Shown here: positions 13,351 to 20,596 of the stretch, one piece after another
Layout of the letters: each line of letters opens with the position of its first letter
Position numbering within the stretch: position 1 is the stretch's first letter
Assembly (NCBI GenBank): GCA_002305415.1
Contig: DBQX01000135.1
Coordinates: 1 to 20,603 of the forward strand
Origin: Actinomycetales bacterium UBA1383
Lineage (GTDB): Bacteria > Actinomycetota > Actinomycetes > Actinomycetales > Actinomycetaceae
Length of the DNA: 20,603 nt
Direction: 5' to 3'
Program-made: the position numbers and the translations under genes
The notes under the pieces: generated by a model
Told to the model about the DNA's origin: nothing
What the model saw: only the letters and a program-made list of their open reading frames with translations
Databases searched by the model: none

Positions 13351-15963
13351 CTACCGGGGGAGGACGCGCCCTCCGCCCGCCACCACCGGGAGGGGGACGG
13401 CCCGTGCTCGCGCCACGCCGATCGCCGAGGCGGTGACGCCGAGGAGGAACCAGGCCGCCAACAGGAGCAGCGGCAGCGTCGGCGGCTGTCCCGTCATGAC
13501 CGCCCGCACGGCGTCGAGGGCCGGTGAGGCGGGGGAGAGCGGGCGGAGCGCACCGAAGAGGTCCGGGGCGGCGCCCGAGACGGCGGGCACGACCGTGATG
13601 AGGAGGAGCACGAGGGCCGTGACGCGGCCGGCGTCACCGAACAGCGCGGCGAGCGCGTGGTTCACGGCTGTGAAGGCCGCGGCCGCGACCAGCAGCACGC
13701 CCGCCACCCCCAGCGCGCGTCCCGGCGGCAGGCCCACGACGAGCGCACCCACGGGCGCGAGCAGCAGCGCTTGCGCCGCGGTGATCGCCAGGCCCGGGCG
13801 CAGGGCGCGCCACACCAGGGTCGCGTTGGCGGCGGTGGAGAACAGGACACGCGGGTCGATCGGCCGGAACGCGGCGCAGGTCGCCAGCGCGCCGAGCCAC
13901 AGCGCCATCACGAGCAGCAGCGACGCCCAGCTGATCCCCGGCCGAACGACCGTCGCGAGGGGGGTGCTGTCGATCGGGGCGGCCACCACGCGGGCGAGGG
14001 TGTCGCGCTCGGCGTCGGTGTAGGTGGGGATCTCGCCCGCGCCGGCCGCCACACCGGCGGCGAGCTGGCTCACGCCGGCGGAGAGGTCGCCGGCCCCGCC
14101 GGCGAGCAGGCCCAGCCCGTCCGCGAGCGCGGCCGACCCGTAGGCGGCCTGGTCGATGCCGTAGGTGTACTGTGCGACGCCGTCCGCGAGCGGCCCGAGG
14201 CCGCCGGCGAGCGCTCCCGCGCCGTCGCCGAACCGGATGACGCCGTCCGCGAGCATCCCCGCGCCGGTTCCGAGGTCCGCGGCGCCGGTGGCGAGCTGGG
14301 TGGCGCCGGTGGCGAGCCGGGTGGCGCCGGTGGCGAGCTGGGTGGCTCCCCCTGAGAGGCCGGACGCCGCGGCGGCGAGTTCGGTGGCGCCGTCGGCGAG
14401 TCCCGCGGCGCCGTCGGCGAGGGCCGCTCCTCCGCTGAGGAGCTGGTCGCCGCCGGCGATGAACTGGTCGAGGAGGGCGAGCAGCTCGGCCTTGGTCGGG
14501 AGGGTGCCCGACGGGAAGGCCTCGGCCAGGGCGAGCAGGCGTTCCTGCAGCTCCGGCGCGGCCGCCGCGAAGGCGCTGGAGAGCTCCGCCAGGCGGTCGG
14601 CAGCCGTGAGGAGGGTGTCGATGAGAGCGAGGATCTCGTCCGCGGACACGCTCCACTCCTCGGAGAGGGCCACGATCTCGTCCGCGCTGCGGGTGGCGGA
14701 CTCTCCCGCGGCGGCGACTCCCTCGGCGAAAGCCGCGCAGGCGCCAGGCGTGGCCGCGAGCTCGGCGGGACAGGGGACCTCGGCGGTGGCGAGCGCGTCA
14801 CGGTGGCGGATGATGGCGTCGTCGAGCGCCCCTGCGTCGGTGACGAGGTCCCGCACCGCCTCGAGGAACGTGCGGAGTTCCGCCACGAACTCCTGCACCC
14901 TGAGGTCCAGGCGGGTGGCCCGGGCGGGGAGGTCCGCCACCCAGTCCATCGCCTCGTCGATCCACTCGTCCCACGCGGGGATCAGCGTGACGAGGGCGCG
15001 CAGCTGCTCCACCAGCGGGTTCACCGCACCGACGTAGAGCGCCACCCCGTCCGTGTAGGCTGCCACCCCGTCGCTGAAGGTGGCGGCGCCGGCCGCGTAC
15101 TCGTCCATCCCGGCGGCGAACTGTCCCGCGCCGGAGGCGTAGGCCGCCACGCCGTCGCTGTAGGTGGCGGCGCCGGCCGCGTAGTCGGTCACGCCGGCGG
15201 CGAGGAGGCTGGTGCCGGCGGCCAGGTCGCCGGCACCCGTCGCCAGCTGTCCCGCGCCGTCGGCGAGCTGGCGTGCGCCGTCCGCGGATTGGTCCGCGCC
15301 CCCGCGCAGGCCGTCCCCGGCGGCCGACGCCGTCCCGAGCCCGTCCGCGAGGTCCTCCGCTCCCGCGGCGGACTGCCCGGTGCCGTCGGCGAGCTGGCTG
15401 GCGCCGTCGGCCAGGAGGGCCGTGCCGTCCCGCAGCTCGACGAACTGGGCCTCCAGGTCGTTGAAGCCGAGGTAGATGCCGGAGAGGTACTCGCCGGTGA
15501 GGAACCGGTTGAGGCTCTGGGCGGCGGCGGCCGCGATCGCCTGGCCCAGGGTTGTCTCGCTGATGCCCGTGATGGGTGAGGTCTCCACGCGGATGGTGGC
15601 CTGGACCGCCTGGGCGGGCGGGCCCGAGAAGGAGGTGGCGGCGGCCGAGAAGTCCTCGGGGATCGTCACGACGGCGGCGAAACGCCCCGAGCGCAGGCCC
15701 TCCCGCGCGCCCTCCTCATTGGCGAGGACCCAGGACAGGTTCTGCGCGCGGCTGCTGTCCACCAGTTCCGCGGCGAGCTGCCGGCCCAGCGGCGTGGGCT
15801 GGCCGTTGAGCTCCACCATGCGGTCGAGGTTGACCACCGCGGCCTCGACGGAGCGGAGCCGTTCGTCGGCCGTCCACGTGCCCCACAGGAACCCGCCCGC
15901 GATGAGGAGCGGGACGAGCAGCAGCGCGACGACGGTCCGGTGGGGCCACGTGTCCCGGGTCAT
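13351..15963 (-). CDS. YhgE/Pip family membrane protein (ABC-2-like, periplasmic repeat domain)
   Basis: An 870-residue protein of the YhgE/Pip (phage infection protein) family. One N-terminal membrane helix (about 11-29) is followed by a very long extracytoplasmic region. That region ends in a cluster of about five C-terminal helices (about 677-697, 723-745, 750-775, 779-800, 828-850), giving the layout of an ABC-2-type permease. Two blocks of short repeats of the type LADGAxxLAxG (about 179-305 and 509-640) form helical coiled-coil-like strings typical of this family. Between them lies a unique segment with a Cys pair (C398, C409) that could form a disulfide. The ATG overlaps the stop of the MMPL gene (ATGA), so the two are coupled. 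The function is not proven; family members are linked to export, type VII secretion (EsaA-like) and phage entry. Confidence 0.9.
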   Translation of the reverse strand: MTRDTWPHRTVVALLLVPLLIAGGFLWGTWTADERLRSVEAAVVNLDRMVELNGQPTPLGRQLAAELVDSSRAQNLSWVLANEEGAREGLRSGRFAAVVTIPEDFSAAATSFSGPPAQAVQATIRVETSPITGISETTLGQAIAAAAAQSLNRFLTGEYLSGIYLGFNDLEAQFVELRDGTALLADGASQLADGTGQSAAGAEDLADGLGTASAAGDGLRGGADQSADGARQLADGAGQLATGAGDLAAGTSLLAAGVTDYAAGAATYSDGVAAYASGAGQFAAGMDEYAAGAATFSDGVAAYTDGVALYVGAVNPLVEQLRALVTLIPAWDEWIDEAMDWVADLPARATRLDLRVQEFVAELRTFLEAVRDLVTDAGALDDAIIRHRDALATAEVPCPAELAATPGACAAFAEGVAAAGESATRSADEIVALSEEWSVSADEILALIDTLLTAADRLAELSSAFAAAAPELQERLLALAEAFPSGTLPTKAELLALLDQFIAGGDQLLSGGAALADGAAGLADGATELAAAASGLSGGATQLATGATRLATGATQLATGAADLGTGAGMLADGVIRFGDGAGALAGGLGPLADGVAQYTYGIDQAAYGSAALADGLGLLAGGAGDLSAGVSQLAAGVAAGAGEIPTYTDAERDTLARVVAAPIDSTPLATVVRPGISWASLLLVMALWLGALATCAAFRPIDPRVLFSTAANATLVWRALRPGLAITAAQALLLAPVGALVVGLPPGRALGVAGVLLVAAAAFTAVNHALAALFGDAGRVTALVLLLITVVPAVSGAAPDLFGALRPLSPASPALDAVRAVMTGQPPTLPLLLLAAWFLLGVTASAIGVARARAVPLPVVAGGGRVLPR
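14281..14343. repeat. Three 21-bp tandem repeats inside yhgE
   Basis: Three consecutive 21-base units (14281, 14302, 14323), each beginning GGCGCCGGTGGCGAGC; the middle one differs by a single base. They encode the QLATGAT / RLATGAT / QLATGAA heptads of the second repeat block. Near identity at DNA level suggests recent unequal duplication within the gene. Confidence 0.9.
15068..15187. repeat. Pair of 36-bp direct repeats inside yhgE
   Basis: Segments 15068-15103 and 15152-15187 are identical except at two positions and are 84 bp apart. They encode the two copies of YAAGAAT(F/Y)SDGVAAY in the first repeat block of the YhgE protein. Confidence 0.85.
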
Positions 15964-18611
15964 TTCGTACCTCCGACGAGGATGGCGCCCCCGGGGACGG
16001 GGTCGCCGGTGGGGGGCGGGAGGAGCTCGCGGACGCCGGTGGCGTCCGCCGCTCCGACCACCAGGGTGGTGCCCGTCCGGGAGAGCCGCGCGAGCGCCCG
16101 CCGGCCGGTGGCGGGCAGCCGGTCGGCGTCGTCGACGACGACGAGCTCGTGGGGATCGGCGAGCGCCCGGTCGGCGTCGTGGGTGGCGCCGTCGATGAAG
16201 GTGGCGCGGCGTCGCAGCTCGCCGGCCTGCTCGGGCAGGACGAGTCCGAGGACCTTGAGGTCCCCGGAGGAGAGTCGCAGCCGGCCGGTGAGGGCCAGGA
16301 GGAGGGCCCGCCGCGCGGGTCCCCCGCCGGTCACGAGCAGGGTCTGTCCGGGCTGGAGGTCGAGATCGACGTCGGCGAACAGCGTGGCCCGGTCCGTGGC
16401 GGCGCCGAGGCCCTCGCCGTGGATCGCCTGGGTGGCGCCGGGCGCCGGCCAGGTGGAGAGGCGGAGCTGGTGCACGAGGGCCTCGCCCTCGACGTCGAGC
16501 ACCGGGAGCCGGGCGTCGAGCCAGCGCGGCAGCCACCACGCGGCGGGGCCGAGGATCCGCATGAGCGCCGGCCCGAGGGTCATGCGCACGAGGAACGCGT
16601 CGATCGTGATCCCGACCGCGAGCCCGAACGCGATCGGCTTGATGACGCCCTGGCCGAGCGGCACGAAGAACGCGAACACCGAGACCATGATCAGGGCGGC
16701 CGCGACCACCACCTTGGCGGAGTGGACGAAGCCCTCCTCGATGGACGTGGCGCGGTTGCCGTGGACCCACTCCTCCCGCATGCGGGAGGACAGGAACATC
16801 TCGTAGTCCATGGCCAGCCCGAAGAGGATGCCCATGAGGATGATCGGGAGGAACGCGATGACGGGTCTCGTCTCGCGGAGGTTCACGAGGTTCATGAGCC
16901 AGCCCCGGTTGAACACGAGGGCCGTGGCCCCGAAGGCCCCGCCCACGCTGAGCAGGTAGCTGAGCGCCGTCTTGACCGAGACGAGGACGGAGCGGAACAC
17001 CAGGAGGAGGAGCACGAGGGTCAGCCCGACCACGAAGATGCCGAACGGCAGCAGCGCGTCCGCGAGCCGGTTGGAGATGTCGATGGACGCGGCGGTGTAC
17101 CCGGTGATGGCGGTCCTCACCCCGTACCGCGCCTCCCACACGGGGCCGAGCGCGCGGAGGTCCTCCACGAGGCGGGCGGTGGCGGGGTCATCCGGGCCGG
17201 TCCGGGGGATCACCTGAACGAGGGCGGTGTCCGCGTTCCGGTTGGGAACCGCGAGCGGCACCGCCGCGACCCCCGGGAGGTGGAGGACGTCGTCGCGGAT
17301 CCCCTCGACCACCCCGAGCGGGTCATCGGATTCGAGGATCGTGCCGGTGATGATGAGGGGGCCGTTGCGACCGGGGCCGAAGTACTCGGCGATGAGGTCG
17401 AAGGTGATGCGGTCCGCGGCACCCGGCGGGTTGCGCCCCGAGTTCGGCAGGGCCAGCTCGAGGTCACGCGCGGGCAGGCTGAGGGCCGCCAGCCCCGCCA
17501 CGACGAGGACCACCGTGAGGAGCGGGACCCGTGTCACGGCGCGCACCCACCGGCGGGAGGTGGCTCCCGTCCGGCGCGGCGTGCGCGGCGGCGCGGGCCG
17601 GAGCCGCTCCCCGGCGAAGCCCAGGAGCGCCGGCAGGGCGGTGAGGGCGAGGGCGACCTCGATCGCGACGGCGACGGAGGCGAACGCGCCCATGATCGTG
17701 AGGAACGGCAGCTGGGCGACGGCGAGGCCGGCGAGGGCGATGATGTTGGTGGTCCCGGCGAAGACGACGGCGGAGCCCGCGGTGCCCCCTGCACGTGCCG
17801 CCGACTCCTCGAGCTCCATCCCCTCGGCCAGCTGGTCCCGGTGCCGCGCCACGATCAGGAGCCCGTAGTCGATGCCGACGGCGAGGGCGAGCATGAGCGC
17901 GAGGATCATCGTCGTGGAGTTGATGGTGGTCACGCCCGCGGCGATGACCACGAGGAGCAGGGACGCGCCGGCGCCCACGAGCGAGAGGATGACGGGCATC
18001 AGGGCGGCCTGGAGCGAGCCGAGGACGATCAGCAGCACCACGAGGGCGACGACGACCCCGGCGAAGTCCAGCGCCGACATCTTCGGCATGCTCACCGCGA
18101 ACAGGTCCCCGCCGACGTGCACCGCGCTCCCCGGGATCGACTGCTCGAGCGCCGCGGCCTCGTCCAGGAGGATCGCGCGCTGCTCGTCCGTGAAGGTCGA
18201 GACCATGAGGCCGCCCACCCGGACGGAGAGGGTCGCGGCCTTCCCGTCGTCGCTCACGAGGCCACCTCCCAGGGTTCCCGGGAGCCGGACCTCGGTGACC
18301 CAGTCGATCTCCTCGATGCGGCGGGCGGCGGACTCGATCGCCGCACTGACCGCCGGGTCCAGGACGGTGCTCCCGTCCGGTGCGAGGACCACCATCGTCG
18401 CCGAACTCTCGGCGGCTTCGGGGAACGTCATCCGGAGCTGGTCGAGCGCGACCTGGGAGGACGCGCCGGGGATGGAGAACTCGTCGTCGAAGGTGCCACC
18501 GAACGCCAGCGCGAGGACGCCGAGCGTGATCAGGAAGGCCGCCCAGGCGGCGATCACCCGGCCCCGGGCGCGGTAGCAGGCTCGTGCGAGCCGGTAGAGG
18601 ACTGACGACAC
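15960..18611 (-). CDS. MMPL family exporter with fused degenerate ABC-ATPase-like C-terminal domain
   Basis: An 883-residue protein. Residues 1-700 form an RND/MMPL transporter: helix 1 (about 19-38), two large extracytoplasmic loops (about 40-180 and 380-515), and helix bundles (about 184-335 and 520-690). The paired Asp-Tyr motifs expected for the proton relay are present (GIDYGLL, D248-Y249; AMDYEMF, D602-Y603). Residues 705-883 are an extra domain resembling an ABC nucleotide-binding core: DLDLQPGQTLLVTGGGPARRALLLAL with a P-loop lacking Lys (762-769), GRLRLSSGDLKVLG, and a Walker-B-like VVVDDADRL (D827, D828). No LSGGQ, no Q-loop helical domain and no switch His remain. The GTG at 18611 is chosen for its AAGGGAG ribosome site 4-5 bases upstream; a frame-open ATG at 18653 lies in the operator region. 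It is coupled to yhgE by ATGA and divergent from tetR. Confidence 0.9.
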   Translation of the reverse strand: MSSVLYRLARACYRARGRVIAAWAAFLITLGVLALAFGGTFDDEFSIPGASSQVALDQLRMTFPEAAESSATMVVLAPDGSTVLDPAVSAAIESAARRIEEIDWVTEVRLPGTLGGGLVSDDGKAATLSVRVGGLMVSTFTDEQRAILLDEAAALEQSIPGSAVHVGGDLFAVSMPKMSALDFAGVVVALVVLLIVLGSLQAALMPVILSLVGAGASLLLVVIAAGVTTINSTTMILALMLALAVGIDYGLLIVARHRDQLAEGMELEESAARAGGTAGSAVVFAGTTNIIALAGLAVAQLPFLTIMGAFASVAVAIEVALALTALPALLGFAGERLRPAPPRTPRRTGATSRRWVRAVTRVPLLTVVLVVAGLAALSLPARDLELALPNSGRNPPGAADRITFDLIAEYFGPGRNGPLIITGTILESDDPLGVVEGIRDDVLHLPGVAAVPLAVPNRNADTALVQVIPRTGPDDPATARLVEDLRALGPVWEARYGVRTAITGYTAASIDISNRLADALLPFGIFVVGLTLVLLLLVFRSVLVSVKTALSYLLSVGGAFGATALVFNRGWLMNLVNLRETRPVIAFLPIILMGILFGLAMDYEMFLSSRMREEWVHGNRATSIEEGFVHSAKVVVAAALIMVSVFAFFVPLGQGVIKPIAFGLAVGITIDAFLVRMTLGPALMRILGPAAWWLPRWLDARLPVLDVEGEALVHQLRLSTWPAPGATQAIHGEGLGAATDRATLFADVDLDLQPGQTLLVTGGGPARRALLLALTGRLRLSSGDLKVLGLVLPEQAGELRRRATFIDGATHDADRALADPHELVVVDDADRLPATGRRALARLSRTGTTLVVGAADATGVRELLPPPTGDPVPGGAILVGGTK

Positions 18612-18640
18612 GTGGCTCCCTTGCACCCGCGGGTACCTGC

Positions 18641-18702
18641 CCGATCGATACATCACCGTATCCGATACGCGAGTGTATCCGATGTGTGGGTGTATCGGAT
18701 AG
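18641..18702. promoter_or_regulatory. Phased operator array between mmpL and tetR
   Basis: Three copies of a near-palindrome GTATC-S-GATAC lie at 18658-18668 (GTATCCGATAC, perfect arms), 18675-18685 (GTATCCGATGT) and 18692-18702 (GTATCGGATAG). Their centres (18663, 18680, 18697) are exactly 17 bp apart. A further right half-site CGATAC at 18646-18651 keeps the same 17-bp phase. The array overlaps the tetR -10 and the probable mmpL promoter, so a bound TetR protein would shut both. Confidence 0.82.
18655..18660 (-). promoter_or_regulatory. Candidate -10 for mmpL-yhgE
   Basis: On the minus strand TACGGT (TANNNT type) abuts the first operator repeat and lies about 43 bases upstream of the mmpL GTG. 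No -35 is convincing. Confidence 0.35.
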
Positions 18703-18705
18703 GGT
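18700..18705 (+). promoter_or_regulatory. Candidate -10 of a leaderless promoter for tetR
   Basis: TAGGGT, then exactly 6 bases (CGGATC), then the GTG start at 18712. The hexamer overlaps the right edge of the third operator repeat, which fits autorepression. Confidence 0.6.
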
Positions 18706-18711
18706 CGGATC

Positions 18712-19368
18712 GTGCACCTCCCGTTGAGCCCCCGCCGCACCGCCACCCGTGACCGGCTCATCGAGGCCGCGCTCGGAGTGTTCGCGGAGAAGGGCGTCCT
18801 CGCGGCGACGGTCGAGGAGATCTGCGAGACCGCCGGGTTCACCCGGGGTGCCTTCTACAGCAACTTCTCCTCGAAGGACGACCTGTGCGTGGCGGTCCTG
18901 GACGCCCAGGCCGCGGAGAGCCTCGAGGCCACCCGCGCGGCGATCGCCTCGCTCCCCGACCCCGCCACGCTCGGCGAGCTCACCACCGGGGAGCTGGTGG
19001 AACGGACGGTGGGCGTGTTCATGACCGCCCAGCGGGCCGACCGGGTGTGGGTGCTCGGCTCCTCCGAGCTGCGCCTGTACGCCGCACGGTCGCCCGGGTT
19101 GCGAGAGGCCTACCGGGAGCGGTTCGAACGCACCACCCGGGAGTTCGCCGCCCTCATCGAGGCAACCGCCGCCCAGCTGGGCTACGAGCTCGCCGTGCCC
19201 GCCCCGGACGCCATCGACGTCCTCCACGCGGTGTTCGAGCACGGGGCGATCGGGGCGCTCATCGACGGTGGCGATGTCTCGTGGCAGGTGCGTGCCGCCC
19301 AACTCGGGGCGGTGCTGCGCTCGCTGCTCCGCCCGGCTGCCCGCTCGGAGCCGGCGAGCCGGCCCTGA
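18712..19368 (+). CDS. TetR/AcrR family transcriptional regulator
   Basis: A 218-residue TetR-family repressor. The N-terminal helix-turn-helix domain is typical: RDRLIEAALGVFAEKGVLAA, then TVEEICETAGFTRGAFYSNF and SSKDDL (about residues 13-60). The C-terminal part is a helical ligand-binding and dimerisation domain with no recognisable specificity signature. It starts with GTG six bases after a TANNNT -10, with no ribosome site, so it is probably leaderless. It is divergent from the mmpL-yhgE operon across a 100-base region holding the phased operator repeats, so it most likely represses itself and the exporter until an unknown ligand binds. Confidence 0.95.
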   Translation: MHLPLSPRRTATRDRLIEAALGVFAEKGVLAATVEEICETAGFTRGAFYSNFSSKDDLCVAVLDAQAAESLEATRAAIASLPDPATLGELTTGELVERTVGVFMTAQRADRVWVLGSSELRLYAARSPGLREAYRERFERTTREFAALIEATAAQLGYELAVPAPDAIDVLHAVFEHGAIGALIDGGDVSWQVRAAQLGAVLRSLLRPAARSEPASRP

Positions 19369-19401
19369 GCGTGGCGCCGCGTCGGTCCGGGGATGAGTCT
19401 T

Positions 19402-19420
19402 CCCACGGGGCTATCGTGGG
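19402..19420. other. Small hairpin overlapping a -10-like TATCGT upstream of the DUF3048 gene
   Basis: A perfect 6-bp inverted repeat CCCACG-N7-CGTGGG in the 79-base gap after tetR. It overlaps TATCGT (19412-19417), which could be the -10 of the next gene with a leader of about 25 bases. It may be a weak terminator, an operator or chance. Confidence 0.35.
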
Positions 19421-19447
19421 TGTGTCCGTCGCCGCGGAGGGAGTCCG

Positions 19448-20488
19448 ATGAAGCGCGCGCTCACCGTCCTCGCCGCCCTGATGCTGCTCGCCGGCTGCGC
19501 CGGGACCGCGGGGCCCTCTCAGACCAGTGCGTCGCCCACCCCGACGCCCAGTCCCACGCCGGAGACCACCTCCCCCAGCCCGAGCCCCACTCCGCGCCCG
19601 ACGCCGGAGCCCACGTGGCCACTCACCGGGCTGCCCGCTCCCAGCCACGACGCCGGACCGGTGATCGGGGTGAAGGTGGAGAACTCCCTGGCTGCGCGCC
19701 CGCAGACCGGGCTCGAGGCTGCGGACGTCGTCTTCGTGGAAATGGTCGAGGGGGGACAGACGCGGTACCACGCCCTGTACAACTCGGTGGTCCCGGCGGT
19801 GGTGGGTCCCGTGCGGTCGCTACGGCCCATGGACGCGGCCATCCTCGGGCAGTGGCGTGCCGCGCTCGTCTACTCCGGCGGCCAGCCGCAGTTCGAGCGC
19901 CGCGTCGCGAACGCCGGGATCCAGCTGATGTACGAGGCCAGCGAGTTCGGCTTCTTCCGCGACCGCACCCGCAGGTCACCCCACAACCTGTACGTCACGC
20001 TCCCCACCGCCGTCGGAGCGATCCTGCCTGGCCACGACGCCTCGCCCACCCCCCTGTTCGGGTACTCCTCGATCCCGCCCATCGGGACGCCCGCGCGGGT
20101 GGTGCGGGCCATCTACCCGTCCGTCCGCTCCGGGTGGGAGTGGGACGAGGGAGCCGGTGCATGGCTCCGCTACGACGACGGCGTCCAGTCCCTCACCGCT
20201 GATGCCACCGCCCAGCTGCGGGCCACCAACGTCCTCGTCCTGCGGGTGGCGATCAGCGACACCGGCGCGAAGGACTCCGCGGGTGCCCCGGTGCCCGAGA
20301 CGGTACTCACCGGCTCCGGCGAGCTCCGGCAGTTCACCGCCGGCCGGATGGTGGAGGGGACGTGGACCAAGGGCGGGGACAACGACCCGTTCGTGTTCAC
20401 CGACTCCGCCGGACTTCCCCTCCTCCTCCTGCCTGGGAGTACGTGGGTGGAGCTGCTGCCACTCGAGGGCACGCTCGAGGTGGAGTGA
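19448..20488 (+). CDS. DUF3048 domain lipoprotein (YerB-like)
   Basis: A 346-residue exported lipoprotein. The signal MKRALTVLAALMLLAGC has a canonical lipobox LAGC with the lipidated Cys at 17. A Pro/Thr/Ser-rich linker follows (about 25-57, repeated TPTPSP-type units), which would span the cell wall. The rest is the two-part DUF3048 domain, with landmarks PVIGVKVENSLAARPQTGLE (70-89), VVFVEMVEGGQTRYHALY, GPVRSLRPMD and HNLYV, and a C-terminal half ending near WVELLP. The biochemical function of DUF3048/YerB proteins is not known. A good ribosome site (GGAGGGAG, 4 bases upstream) supports the ATG at 19448. It is co-directional with tetR but separated by 79 bases, so probably has its own promoter. 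Confidence 0.92.
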   Translation: MKRALTVLAALMLLAGCAGTAGPSQTSASPTPTPSPTPETTSPSPSPTPRPTPEPTWPLTGLPAPSHDAGPVIGVKVENSLAARPQTGLEAADVVFVEMVEGGQTRYHALYNSVVPAVVGPVRSLRPMDAAILGQWRAALVYSGGQPQFERRVANAGIQLMYEASEFGFFRDRTRRSPHNLYVTLPTAVGAILPGHDASPTPLFGYSSIPPIGTPARVVRAIYPSVRSGWEWDEGAGAWLRYDDGVQSLTADATAQLRATNVLVLRVAISDTGAKDSAGAPVPETVLTGSGELRQFTAGRMVEGTWTKGGDNDPFVFTDSAGLPLLLLPGSTWVELLPLEGTLEVE

Positions 20489-20521
20489 CGGCGCGTCCCA
20501 GTGGCGCCCCGCGTGCGGTGT

Positions 20522-20545
20522 CAGGCCTGTTCTGCAGGAGGCCTG
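20522..20545 (+). terminator. Weak hairpin after the DUF3048 gene
   Basis: A 7-bp inverted repeat CAGGCCT / AGGCCTG around a 10-base loop, 34 bases after the stop codon. There is no U tract, and the arms are themselves near-palindromic. It is a possible terminator only. Confidence 0.35.
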
Positions 20546-20566
20546 TTACGCCTCTCGTATCCGTGG

Positions 20567-20596
20567 TGTGAGGGAGGCTCCTTGCTGTGAGGGAGG
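20567..20596. repeat. 11-bp direct repeat at the right edge
   Basis: TGTGAGGGAGG occurs at 20567-20577 and again at 20586-20596, 19 bases start to start. It may be part of an array or a regulatory site continuing outside the window. No gene is visible in 20489-20603. Confidence 0.6.

Noticed and set aside
14281..14343. Possible CRISPR-like array
   Set aside because: The units are contiguous with no spacers and encode protein heptads in frame within yhgE.
16149..18605. 818-codon open frame on the plus strand, antisense to mmpL
   Set aside because: Its translation is dominated by Glu, Arg, Gly, His and Asp with no hydrophobic core or motif. It mirrors the codon bias of the real MMPL gene on the other strand.
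18612..18842. N-terminal extension of the MMPL protein into the tetR gene
   Set aside because: It would run through the operator array and antisense to tetR. The GTG at 18611 has a ribosome site and directly precedes the conserved N-terminus.
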